From a bacterium (GTDB lineage Bacteria; Verrucomicrobiota; Verrucomicrobiia; Verrucomicrobiales; Akkermansiaceae): 64,000 nt of DNA. The notes beneath the pieces were generated by a model. That model was given only the letters and a program-made list of their open reading frames with translations. It was not told the origin of the DNA and ran no database searches. The translations under genes and the position numbers were made by a program. Below are positions 55,854 to 63,922 of the stretch, piece after piece. The stretch covers positions 158,577 to 222,576 of the forward strand of contig JAAEZT010000003.1 in assembly GCA_018222765.1 (NCBI GenBank), read 5' to 3'. Positions within the stretch are counted from its first letter, which is position 1, and each line of letters begins with the position of its first letter.

Positions 55854-57365
55854 TTAATTTTTAGGAGGCTTGGTTTTCTTGTGGGCCTTGTATTCGTCCC
55901 AACTCAACTCACCGTCCTTATTAGTATCGGCTTCCGGGTTTTTCTTGAAATAAGTATCCTTCCAGGCCGCGGCATTTTCCTTTCCAGCCTTGGTCTTTTT
56001 TGACCTCTTCTTCCACGCTTCCGTGTGAATCAAACCCAGAAAGACCGGATCAATGTTGTCCTTGTTCCAATCATTCCAGAGCCCTTTGAGTTTCGCCAAT
56101 TCTTCCGACGACTGATCAAGAATGTTGTCCTTCTCCCCAAGGTCCTTCGCAAGATTATGCACCGAGGTCACTCCGGTTTTATTGAAGGAAACAAATTTAA
56201 AGTCACCGCTTCGAGCCGCCGTCATTCCAGAATCAAACTTGCGTAAAAAGATCCCCTCGTGGGGAGGGTTGGCATTCTCTCCTTTTAAATAAGGGCTGAG
56301 ATTCACGCCATCGAGAGGACGTTCCCTGGCAATACTGGCACCGCTCAATTCCACAATGGTCGCGCAGATGTCGAGCGAAGTCACCGGATGATCATAACTC
56401 TTTCCTTTTGGGAATTCGCCAGGCCACTGAACCGCGAAGGGAACCCGGAAGCCACCTTCCCAGGCATCACCTTTGTTCCCGCGGAGCGGGCCGTTGTCAG
56501 AACCGTTCTTGGTCGTGGGGCCGCCATTGTCTGAAAGAAAAAAGACGAGGGTATTTTTCTCCACTTTCTTCTCACGAAGTGTTGCGAGGACACGTCCCAC
56601 TCCATCGTCAACCGCGCTCACCATGGCGGCGTAGGTTTTGCGCTTCTTGTCCTGGATATCAGGGAAGCGAGCGAGATATTCCGGAGTCGCCTGCAATGGA
56701 CCATGCGGCGCATTGTAGGAAAGGAATAGAAAGAAGGGCTTCTCGTGATTTCGCTCGATGAACCCGACGGCCTCGTCCGAAAAGTCATCGGTGAGATATT
56801 TCCGGGGAGGGACCGGTTCATGATTCTTCATAATCCAAGTGCGATAACTTTCCGATTCCGTCTCAACCGCGTAGCTGTCTTTGAGCTTGAGTTCTTCCGG
56901 CATGTATTGATGCCCTCCTCCGAGATGCCCGTAGAATTCCTGAAATCCCCGTTTCATCGGATGATGTTTTTTGGTCGCTCCGAGATGCCATTTCCCAATT
57001 ACCCCGGAATGATAACCCACCTTGCCCAAAATATCGGCGATGGTCGACTCGTTAAAAGGAAGCCCCATGTTCTCATCTTTCGGTTGATACTGCGGGTTGC
57101 GCTCGAAACCAAAGCGCTGCCCATAACGTCCCGTCATGAAAGCGGCCCGACTGGGACCACACACCGAATAGGCCACATAACCCGAGGTGAATTTCACCCC
57201 GTTTTTAGCGATCGAATCAATGTGCGGCGTGGGAATGTCCTTGCAGCCATTGAAGCCCACATCGGCATAGCCCATGTCATCCGTCATGATGACGATCAGA
57301 TTCGGCTTTTCGGCGGCCCCGGCCACCAACTGGCAGAGGAATAAGAGAGAAAGGACTTTCGTCAT
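55854..57365 (-). CDS. Secreted sulfatase (S1 family) with EF-hand-like tail
   Basis: 503 residues with a signal peptide (MTKVLSLLFLCQLVAGA). NLIVIMTDDMGYADVGFNG gives the metal-binding Asp pair. Cys69 in VCGPSRAAFMTGR is the formylglycine precursor (C-x-P-S-R). GVIGKWHLGA, VFFLSDNGGPT and NKGDAWEGGFRVPF are further S1 blocks. The last 30 residues carry a Ca-loop-like DTNKDGELSWDEYKAHKK. Desulfates algal or host polysaccharides outside the cytoplasm. It starts two bases after the other sulfatase and shares its C-terminal tail. Confidence 0.92.
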   Translation of the reverse strand: MTKVLSLLFLCQLVAGAAEKPNLIVIMTDDMGYADVGFNGCKDIPTPHIDSIAKNGVKFTSGYVAYSVCGPSRAAFMTGRYGQRFGFERNPQYQPKDENMGLPFNESTIADILGKVGYHSGVIGKWHLGATKKHHPMKRGFQEFYGHLGGGHQYMPEELKLKDSYAVETESESYRTWIMKNHEPVPPRKYLTDDFSDEAVGFIERNHEKPFFLFLSYNAPHGPLQATPEYLARFPDIQDKKRKTYAAMVSAVDDGVGRVLATLREKKVEKNTLVFFLSDNGGPTTKNGSDNGPLRGNKGDAWEGGFRVPFAVQWPGEFPKGKSYDHPVTSLDICATIVELSGASIARERPLDGVNLSPYLKGENANPPHEGIFLRKFDSGMTAARSGDFKFVSFNKTGVTSVHNLAKDLGEKDNILDQSSEELAKLKGLWNDWNKDNIDPVFLGLIHTEAWKKRSKKTKAGKENAAAWKDTYFKKNPEADTNKDGELSWDEYKAHKKTKPPKN

Positions 57366-57367
57366 GA

Positions 57368-59044
57368 TTAGTTCTTCGCTTTGAGTTTCTTATGGGCTTT
57401 GTGTTCCGCCCAAGTCAGCTTGCCATCTTTATTGGTGTCCGCCTCTGGATGCCTCTTAAAATACCGGTCCTTCCATTCGTCGGCTGTCACTTCCGGTTTG
57501 GGGATTGATTTGGGAATCCGTTTTAACAAGCTCTCACGATAGGTGAACAGCGTCGCTTCGTGCTTTGAATCCAAGGCCAAATTCGTCCACTCATGAGGAT
57601 CTTCGGCGACATGGTAGAGTTCTTCTTTTCCGTTCTCGTATCGAATATAGCGCCATTCTTTATCGCGCAGAGCGTAGTTCTGTTCCGCAGGGTCGTAGTA
57701 ATCAGCCCACTTATACATCGCGGTAAGAACGGCAGCCGGACCAGTCCACCCGCCGTCAGGCTTGGCAAGCAGAGGCTTGAGGGAATGCCCGTCCAGCGGT
57801 CGGCCTTTGGCATTCTTGCCAGTCTCTTTAGGAAGGTTACAAAGATCAACCAAGGTGGGGTAAAGGTCGATCAAACTCACCGGCTGCCCGCAAGTTCCAG
57901 GCTTGGTCAATCCCGGTGCGGAGATAACGAGAGGCACGCGGGTGCTTTCCTGCCAAAGTGAATTCTTATAGAGGTAATCTTTCTCGCCCATGCCCCATCC
58001 ATGATCGGAGGTCAAAATCACAATGGTGTTCTCCTTCAAAGCGCTCTCCTCAATGGTATCAAGAATCTCGCCGATCAGATCGTCCACTGAAGCGACCGAG
58101 GCGAGGTAGGCTTGAATAAATTTCTTCAAGGCGAGTTCCCGGTCACCTCCATAGGACGCAATGAGCTGGTCGTAGATTTTAGAACCCCGGTCACCGCTCC
58201 GGTCGTCTTCTTTCGAGCCAACCGTTCGCTTAAAGGTATCCTCGACATCGCCCCGCTTGATCACGGGAAGCTTGATTGACTCCAGCGGGAAGCGATCGAA
58301 GTATTTCTGCGGCACAATCAAGGGTGTGTGCGGACGAATGAATCCCACGCCCATCAAGAAGGGCTTTTTGGACTGAGCAAGCGACTTGAGATTCTCAACC
58401 GCCCATTGGCCATTCTTTTCATCTGCGGTGAGATCACGATCCTCTTCGGAATGGTATTTGAAATCTTCCAGCTTCCGCCAGGTCCCGCTCTTCCAACTGA
58501 AGGGAGCTTTCACTTTTTTCAGGGGGCCAAAGGAACCATCAATCGATTCGAAATCATCGCGGAAGGGAGAGGGAACATCCGGATGCGCTACATTTTTCCC
58601 ATCACGATGCGCCAGCGGGCTGTAATCTACATCGTTCCCGTACTCGACCCATTCCTTCCGCTCCCCACTGTGCATGATCTTCCCCGTTCCCAGAGTGTGA
58701 TATCCATTGGCCCGAAAGTGATCCATGAAGGTGCGCGAGTTTTTAAAGACCGCATTGGTTTGCCATTTTTCAAATCCGAAGAGTTGCGAGGTGTGAGGAT
58801 AGAGACCGAAAACCATACTCGCCCGCGAAGGATTGCAGATCGGGATATTGCAATGGGCCTGGGTGAACGACACCCCGCGATCCATCAGCCGCTTCATGTT
58901 GGGCGTCTTGGCCTGGGGGTGGCCGCCAAGGGTTTCGACGTAGTCATTGAGGTCGTCGCAGATGATCAGGACGACATTCGGCCGATCCGCACCACGAACA
59001 AGGAGCGGGAAAAAGAGAAAGGGAAGGAGGGCTTTGGAAAACAT
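57368..59044 (-). CDS. Secreted sulfatase, iduronate-2-sulfatase-like, with EF-hand-like tail
   Basis: 558 residues from the ATG at 59044 (MFSKALLPFLFFPLLVRGA, signal peptide). A longer frame to 59116 is improbable. NVVLIICDDLNDYVETLGGH and Cys70 in ICNPSRASMVFGLYPH are the iduronate/choline-sulfatase branch signatures (C-x-P-S-R). VILTSDHGWGMGEKDYLYK and the ALRDKEWRYIRYENGKEELY block follow. The tail DTNKDGKLTWAEHKAHKK is nearly the same as in the next gene. First gene of a two-gene unit. Confidence 0.92.
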   Translation of the reverse strand: MFSKALLPFLFFPLLVRGADRPNVVLIICDDLNDYVETLGGHPQAKTPNMKRLMDRGVSFTQAHCNIPICNPSRASMVFGLYPHTSQLFGFEKWQTNAVFKNSRTFMDHFRANGYHTLGTGKIMHSGERKEWVEYGNDVDYSPLAHRDGKNVAHPDVPSPFRDDFESIDGSFGPLKKVKAPFSWKSGTWRKLEDFKYHSEEDRDLTADEKNGQWAVENLKSLAQSKKPFLMGVGFIRPHTPLIVPQKYFDRFPLESIKLPVIKRGDVEDTFKRTVGSKEDDRSGDRGSKIYDQLIASYGGDRELALKKFIQAYLASVASVDDLIGEILDTIEESALKENTIVILTSDHGWGMGEKDYLYKNSLWQESTRVPLVISAPGLTKPGTCGQPVSLIDLYPTLVDLCNLPKETGKNAKGRPLDGHSLKPLLAKPDGGWTGPAAVLTAMYKWADYYDPAEQNYALRDKEWRYIRYENGKEELYHVAEDPHEWTNLALDSKHEATLFTYRESLLKRIPKSIPKPEVTADEWKDRYFKRHPEADTNKDGKLTWAEHKAHKKLKAKN

Positions 59045-59181
59045 GAGTGAGATCGTTGACCCAATACTGTCACCTCCAACGAAATCTAACGATATTTCCC
59101 ATTCGTTGATTTCCACTCTTCGTCTGATTCGGAGACGGCGCAGCCAAGTGGTGCTACTGGCCTTGTCGCTAGGTTCAAACG

Positions 59182-59865
59182 CTACTTAACGGACCATTTT
59201 ACGTCTGACTGCAAAACAAAAATTTTAACGTGCGGGCGCAAATCTTTTGTCCGCCCCGGCTTGCAGGAAAAGTTGATCTGCTCGGGATGAGCCTCAGTTG
59301 ATGCAAATGTCAGGCGATCCTGCCCAGAACCTTTCCACGCGAAGACGAGAACAATCTGTTTCTCAAAATCCACAGCCTTCGAAATCTTGGCCAATGCCTC
59401 CTTGCCGAAATACTTCATCCCGTCTTCAGAGGACTTCAAAACAATCGGTTTTTCTCTTGTCGCATCCACGAATACCGATTTCTCAAAACGCAGATCCTTC
59501 AGTTCCTTGATTTTGTCGCCATCCCGCCTATTGTCTGGCTTCCCCGGCACAACGGTCTTCGCCGTTAGAATCCTGACGGCTCCGCGCTCGAGGTAGTTCT
59601 TGACGCCAAGCTCACCAGAAATGGTCACTTTCTTTCCGTCAAAAGCCATGGCCTTCTCGATCGCCTCCATGTCCACCTCAACCGTCGATCGTTGACCGTT
59701 TTTCGAATAGGCCAACTCCCACCCCGTCGTCTCTCCCCCGATTGCCATAATTCCCCCGTGGAGAGTGCCGCTGAGACTCGCCTCCAGTGCCGCCTTAGTG
59801 GCGGCAGAATTTTCTACAGAGGCATTGCCCAATTGAATCAGAACCACGAAAAGAATTGCTTTCAT
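59182..59865 (-). CDS. Secreted protein of unknown function, leftmost cassette gene
   Basis: 227 residues with a short signal peptide (MKAILFVVLIQLGNAS). The mature protein has two beta-rich halves: GKKVTISGELGVKNYLERGAVRIL, then VDFEKQIVLVFAWKGSGQDRLTF and a C-terminal Cys-containing strand (INFSCKPGRTKDLRPHVKIFVLQSDVKW). No family recognised. Its start lies 43 bases inside the cassette boundary at 59909, typical of an integron cassette gene. No recognisable attC lies at its 3' side, so it may be the terminal, decayed cassette of the array. Confidence 0.6.
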   Translation of the reverse strand: MKAILFVVLIQLGNASVENSAATKAALEASLSGTLHGGIMAIGGETTGWELAYSKNGQRSTVEVDMEAIEKAMAFDGKKVTISGELGVKNYLERGAVRILTAKTVVPGKPDNRRDGDKIKELKDLRFEKSVFVDATREKPIVLKSSEDGMKYFGKEALAKISKAVDFEKQIVLVFAWKGSGQDRLTFASTEAHPEQINFSCKPGRTKDLRPHVKIFVLQSDVKWSVK

Positions 59866-59908
59866 AGTATCTTGGACACGGTAGAGATCGTTTTCTTAGA
59901 AGTTTTTC

Positions 59909-60034
59909 GCAGAACGTTAGAGTGCTGCCACAGGCTGCCTGCGGGCGCACTCCGATTTCAAGGTTGACGATTGATTCTTCATGAAGCTTTCGACTCGCGG
60001 CGGGCAGCCTGTTGGCAGCCACGACTTGTTCGGC
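59909..60034 (-). other. attC recombination site A
   Basis: 126 bp. On the minus strand it begins GCCGAACAAGTCGTGGC and ends AACGTTCTGC. The arms are imperfectly complementary: GTGGCTGCCAACAGGCTGCC versus the complement of the GTGCTGCCACAGGCTGCC arm, with an extra G in one arm. The start matches the classical attC consensus except for GCCGAAC instead of the usual GCCTAAC. It ends the cassette of the gene at 60039-61091. Confidence 0.85.
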
Positions 60035-60038
60035 AAGC

Positions 60039-61091
60039 TCACTTGCCATATTTCTTTTCGGTTTCTTCGGTTAAACGCTGTTGGTAATCGGCTAAAGTGG
60101 CGAACTTATTTCTAATTGATCCATCTTTGTTGTAAATAACTCGCATTCCGTCGAGTTCGCCGCCAATGGTCGTTTCCATCCGTGAACCGTCGAATTCATA
60201 AAAAATCCGGGTTCCCTTCCGCTGCCCTTTCACCCAAGGCTCAACCATCCAGAGTTCATTTCCACCGTTCCGATACATGGTTTCGGCGCCATGTTTCAAA
60301 CCGTCAACGTAACTAACCTCTTGCCACCTCTCTCCGCGGTTGTAGTGATACCAAACGTGCTTGCCTGTCCCGGCATTTAGCTTGGTTTCGGGACACTTTT
60401 CGCCGTCTATTTTCCAAACATGTACCGTGACGGGTTTACCATTGTCCCAGAGTTCCTCGGAACGCTTTCGCCCATTGTTGTAAAAGGAAACATTCACACC
60501 ATCTTTATTACCCATGACGTATTGGCCCTGGTCGCGCACTTGATCTCCACTCCAAAAGGTGTACGGACCGTGCCATGAGCCTTTCAGCATATTACACTCT
60601 AGGGCTCTCTGACCACTGGGACTCCACGAAATGGTTCTCCCATGTTGAATGCCGATGGGGCGCCACATTACGTTGTCTCCAATCAGGCGTTCCAGAAAGT
60701 GGCCAACGGTCGTCTCAGGCTTCTGGTTGTCCGTCATGACTTCGATCAAGCTTAAGAGCTTGTAGTGCTTGGTGAGCTCACGACAATCGGTGGGTGCACC
60801 GTTCTTGAATTTGACCAGCACGGTCCGCTTCGGGTGATCGCTCCCCTTTCTTATTATCCACCCCGAGTACGGCTCCTTTGCGCCGGGGAGCCAGGCAAGG
60901 CCATCGCGGACTTCTAACTCAGATACATCTGTCAGTTCAGACACCTTCCCAACCTCCTCCATGAGGGGGCCTCTTTCGTCTCCGGGAGCGTAGTGCGGCT
61001 CTTCAGCCGCCCCGTGGCCACCAGAGTGAGCAAAGGAAATGGATGACAGGGCCAGGGTGAGTGTTGCGGCAAGTAATATTTGTTGCTTCAT
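60039..61091 (-). CDS. Secreted MORN-repeat-type protein in an integron cassette
   Basis: 350 residues from the ATG at 61091 (MKQQILLAATLTLALSSISFAHS, signal peptide). The body is a series of MORN-like beta-hairpins: GSWHGPYTFWSGDQVRDQG, GNKDGVNVSFYNNGRKRSEEL, GLKHGAETMYRNGGNELWM, GQRKGTRIFYEFDGSRMETT, GELDGMRVIYNKDGSIRN. These resemble the MORN_2 variants of YwqK-like proteins, but export suggests an envelope role. A His-rich segment (HSGGHGAAEEPHYAPGD) follows the signal peptide. The stop lies 5 bases from attC A. Confidence 0.75.
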   Translation of the reverse strand: MKQQILLAATLTLALSSISFAHSGGHGAAEEPHYAPGDERGPLMEEVGKVSELTDVSELEVRDGLAWLPGAKEPYSGWIIRKGSDHPKRTVLVKFKNGAPTDCRELTKHYKLLSLIEVMTDNQKPETTVGHFLERLIGDNVMWRPIGIQHGRTISWSPSGQRALECNMLKGSWHGPYTFWSGDQVRDQGQYVMGNKDGVNVSFYNNGRKRSEELWDNGKPVTVHVWKIDGEKCPETKLNAGTGKHVWYHYNRGERWQEVSYVDGLKHGAETMYRNGGNELWMVEPWVKGQRKGTRIFYEFDGSRMETTIGGELDGMRVIYNKDGSIRNKFATLADYQQRLTEETEKKYGK

Positions 61092-61175
61092 ATTTAAGAA
61101 TTCGGCCAAGTTTAGAAAATGGATCCAAAAATCGTTGGAAAATCAAACATAGCCTCAGATTAGGGTCTATTTTCA

Positions 61176-61301
61176 GCCGAACGTCTTAGTGCTGCCACAG
61201 ACTGCCTGAGGGCGCACTCCGGTTTCAAGGCTGATGGTTGAGCTGTCATGAGGCTCTCAACTCGCGGCGGGCAGCCTGTTGGTAGCCACGTCTTGTTCGG
61301 C
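61176..61301 (-). other. attC recombination site B
   Basis: 126 bp. Minus strand starts GCCGAACAAGACGTGGC and ends AAGACGTTCGGC. By hand count it matches site A at 106 of 124 compared positions with no gaps. The arms GTGGCTACCAACAGGCTGCC and the complement of GTGCTGCCACAGACTGCC pair imperfectly with one extra base. It follows the stop of the gene at 61313-62683. Confidence 0.85.
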
Positions 61302-61312
61302 ACGATTTGCGA

Positions 61313-62683
61313 CTATTCCCGATCGATTCCTTCCCTCTTGGCCAATTCGGACAGCCGGAATGAAAACGAGAGAATCTGCGGCGATCTGCGATTCTCTTTC
61401 ATCTTCTCAACGATGACCGGCGCCAGCTGGCTGAATTCCGAATCGGGAAAGAACGGTATTTCGTGCCAAGAGGCCATCGCCAGGGGTCCTTTTTCACCGA
61501 GCGACCTTTCGTAGGCCTCCACCGCCTGTGGCAAATCTCCCTTCAGTTTATGCATGCCGTAGTAAGCAATGTTTGACTTATAGCTCTTGAAGCTTCCGGC
61601 AAGTTTACCTGCCGCCTCCGCGAAGGCTATTTTCTCGTCTCCGGTCAGAATGTCCGAAGCCCTGGCGGCTGCGAAGATCCCAGTGATTTCCAGGCTGCCC
61701 TCAATTCCATCCTTCACCATTGAGATCACTTTCTCGTTCTTGTTTCCGGTCTGAAGCAAACTCATGGCCACCCGGCCACGCAGCTTGGGGGACTCATGAG
61801 CCAGCAGCTTCATGGCTTCCTGCACATAGAATTCGTTTTCGGGTGCCACACTTCCCAGAGCCAGAATGGCAAATGCCCTGTCATCATCACCGGCATCCGG
61901 GAAGTTGCTCTTGATGTAATCGACAATGGCTCCCGTTGCACTCTCGGCCTTGGTGCCCATTCTCGCGAAGATCTTCATGATGGACTCCTTGGTGCTACGG
62001 CTCACCTCTCTGTCACCAAGCATTTTTGCCAGTCCGGGGACGAGTTCTTTGGTAATGTCGGGAAAGTAGAGAAAGGCCCTTTCGATCATCCTTACCGGCG
62101 GCTCCTTCTTGTTTGCAGGTGTCGCCGGATCTAGAAGAAGCTTCTTGCTGTCAGCGATGCCATCATTGATCCGGTTCATGCAGTCCTCGAGGAACGCGCG
62201 GTTTTCCTCCCAGGTTTTCGACAATTTCGAAGGAGGTTCCCCGGCGACAGGCGGCTTGTCCTCCTTTTCCAGAATCAGCACCATCTGGCTTTCTCCGGGG
62301 TCCTCGCCATCCTCGTATTCTCGAACTGTGAGTCTCAATCCCTCCCCGGTTGCCTTCCACGTCCCCATCACCCCATCGCCGTCATCCTGTTTCCACTGGA
62401 AGGCAAAAGCTCCCTTGTTGTCTCCTCCCCAAACAATGGGTTTTTCGCGCACACCCTTCCTCTGCACGCCGGAACCATCTGCTCGAAATATGAATACCAT
62501 TGCCTTTTCTGCCGGCAAGACCTCCGCCTCCTCCACATCACCTATCATCACAAGCCTCCAGGACCCAACCAGGGGTTCGGCTCGCCCTTCAGGAATCCGG
62601 AACTGCTCAGCAGCAGGGCAGCTCGCAGCAAAGACAACTGCCGATAGGATCGGGACGATGAATTTCAATTCTCTAGTAGTCAT
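61313..62683 (-). CDS. Secreted HEAT-like-repeat protein with a lipocalin-like N-terminal domain, in an integron cassette
   Basis: 456 residues with a signal peptide (FIVPILSAVVFAASCPAAE). Residues 35-140 look like a small beta-barrel (LVGSWRLVMIGDVEEAEVL, FIFRADGSGVQRKG, GTWKATGEGLRLTVREYEDGE), as in lipocalin-like domains. Residues 190-400 are helical HEAT-type repeats (LVPGLAKMLGDREVSRSTKESIMKIFARMG; YVQEAMKLLAHESPKLRGRVAMSLLQTG). Family names are tentative. Size is large for a cassette gene. Confidence 0.7.
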   Translation of the reverse strand: MTTRELKFIVPILSAVVFAASCPAAEQFRIPEGRAEPLVGSWRLVMIGDVEEAEVLPAEKAMVFIFRADGSGVQRKGVREKPIVWGGDNKGAFAFQWKQDDGDGVMGTWKATGEGLRLTVREYEDGEDPGESQMVLILEKEDKPPVAGEPPSKLSKTWEENRAFLEDCMNRINDGIADSKKLLLDPATPANKKEPPVRMIERAFLYFPDITKELVPGLAKMLGDREVSRSTKESIMKIFARMGTKAESATGAIVDYIKSNFPDAGDDDRAFAILALGSVAPENEFYVQEAMKLLAHESPKLRGRVAMSLLQTGNKNEKVISMVKDGIEGSLEITGIFAAARASDILTGDEKIAFAEAAGKLAGSFKSYKSNIAYYGMHKLKGDLPQAVEAYERSLGEKGPLAMASWHEIPFFPDSEFSQLAPVIVEKMKENRRSPQILSFSFRLSELAKREGIDRE

Positions 62684-62806
62684 GTGGTTTGAAGGTAGCG
62701 AAAATGACGCGATCCAGAAAATCGAATATTGCGTTATCTACATCGATACAGTCAATGCACCGATCGTGGGGCGTTCGTGCCAGCGTTGGTTGGGAATGAC
62801 TTCTTT

Positions 62807-62929
62807 GCCGAACGTCCAAGGTGAGCCGCGCCGGCATAGGACGCCGGACACCACTACCCAATTCTTTGCTCCCGGAACGCCGAACTGTCAACGGGCGGGT
62901 GAGGCATCGGCTCCACCTACTTGTTCGGC
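62807..62929 (-). other. attC recombination site C
   Basis: 123 bp. Minus strand starts GCCGAACAAGTAGGTGGAGCCG and ends TTGGACGTTCGGC. The outer arms GGTGGAGCCG and the complement of GGTGAGCCG differ by one inserted G, the extra base expected in an attC arm. The interior is unlike sites A and B, as usual for attC sites of different origin. It follows the 63020-63220 gene at its 3' side. Confidence 0.8.
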
Positions 62930-63019
62930 GATTGGGTCTGTGCGTTCAAATCGGTGCTGTATGACGAATCCCATCCGGCTCCGTCGACCTGTGTTTTGCT
63001 GCCTATCGGTCGATCTTGT

Positions 63020-63220
63020 TTACTCTTTCACTGCTTTCCACTCGCCACTCCGAACATCCAGTTGTTCGGTTTTCAATCCCCACCATGTTTTTCTGATGAT
63101 ACGGGGCTTATCCTCGAATGACTTGAGCAGCTCGACGGACTGAAACTTTTCTCCTGCAAACCCGGCGGCGATAACGATACTTAACAGTATGCAAATTGAC
63201 TTAAGTTTATTCTTATTCAT
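63020..63220 (-). CDS. Small secreted protein in an integron cassette
   Basis: 66 residues with a signal peptide (MNKNKLKSICILLSIVIAAGFAG), leaving a mature part of about 43 residues (EKFQSVELLKSFEDKPRI, then TWWGLKTEQLDV). No family recognised. It lies between attC D (63329-63452) and attC C (62807-62929) and is the only gene in that interval. Its start overlaps by eight bases the stop of the reading frame coming through attC D. Confidence 0.6.
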   Translation of the reverse strand: MNKNKLKSICILLSIVIAAGFAGEKFQSVELLKSFEDKPRIIRKTWWGLKTEQLDVRSGEWKAVKE

Positions 63221-63917
63221 GGAAGAATGGATTCGTGACCGGATTCCGCACGGTGTTGGTTCTGAGTCTGCGCTTGCACGTGGTGTGAGCTAATCGCGCT
63301 ATCAAAATGATGCCGGTGATTTTTCTATGCCGAACGTCGAGGCCTGGGACCCGCCACCGGGAGCGCCCCTCCGATTCTTGTTGAGGTTTGTCGCCACCCT
63401 CCGAGTCTGACTCGGCGCGGGTAGCGGGTTCTCCAGCGCCGCCTTGTTCTGCTTCTTTTTCGATTCGTTGGCCCGACACCATCAGTTCATCGAATTCTGC
63501 ACCAGTAAGCCATTCGTCACCGGTCACTCTGTAGTTCTTAATCTCGACTGTCGCCCCCTCGATCAAGGTTGGAATCCTGCGCCCGGGAATCTCGATCATC
63601 ACTTGATGCTCGGTCAGCTTAGCCTTCGCTACCGACCAGTGTGGCCACTTCGCGAGCCCAACAGAAAGTAGGCCTGAAAGCTGGCTGCGCTGTTCCGCGG
63701 TGCCCGAATCACTCTCGAGGATCACATAGTGCCTCGGAGTGAGGGAGCCCGACCTCATCAGGCCGTCTGCTCCTTCTGACTCGAACTTAACTCGATCAAT
63801 CCAGATCACGCTAACTACCTTACCACTCACGGAGAGTGTGTCCGAGGAGGTCGGCGCAGCGAGACACGCTCCGCATGTCAGCACCGTCGCAAACGCAGCA
63901 TGTAGTGGTCTGATCAT
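63213..63917 (-). CDS. Secreted protein of unknown function whose reading frame crosses attC D
   Basis: 234 residues. The signal peptide (about 1-21, LTCGACLAAP) is followed by a beta-rich domain (SGKVVSVIWIDRVKF, HYVILESDSG, LTEHQVMIEIPGRR, TVEIKNYRVTG). The cassette's own coding part has no stop. The frame runs through the whole attC D (residues about 156-196, Glu/Gly/Ser-rich) and another 38 residues into the next cassette, ending at 63213, eight bases inside the start of the 63020-63220 gene. So the natural C-terminus is partly encoded by recombination-site DNA. No family recognised. Confidence 0.6.
   Translation of the reverse strand: MIRPLHAAFATVLTCGACLAAPTSSDTLSVSGKVVSVIWIDRVKFESEGADGLMRSGSLTPRHYVILESDSGTAEQRSQLSGLLSVGLAKWPHWSVAKAKLTEHQVMIEIPGRRIPTLIEGATVEIKNYRVTGDEWLTGAEFDELMVSGQRIEKEAEQGGAGEPATRAESDSEGGDKPQQESEGRSRWRVPGLDVRHRKITGIILIARLAHTTCKRRLRTNTVRNPVTNPFFHE
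63329..63452 (-). other. attC recombination site D
   Basis: 124 bp. Minus strand starts GCAGAACAAGGCGGCGCTGG and ends CTCGACGTTCGGC. Arms GGCGCTGGAGAACCCGCTACC and the complement of GGCCTGGGACCCGCCACC pair imperfectly. The left core (GCAGAAC) differs from GCCGAAC as site A's right core (GTTCTGC) does, so both core variants circulate in this array. An open reading frame passes through it. Confidence 0.8.
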
Positions 63918-63922
63918 TTTCA

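Noticed and set aside
59084..59179. Possible attC after the 59182-59865 gene (core-like ATCTAAC at 59084 and GTTCAAA at 59173)
   Set aside because: The outer cores fit loosely, but the sequence between them shows no complementary arms, unlike sites A-D.
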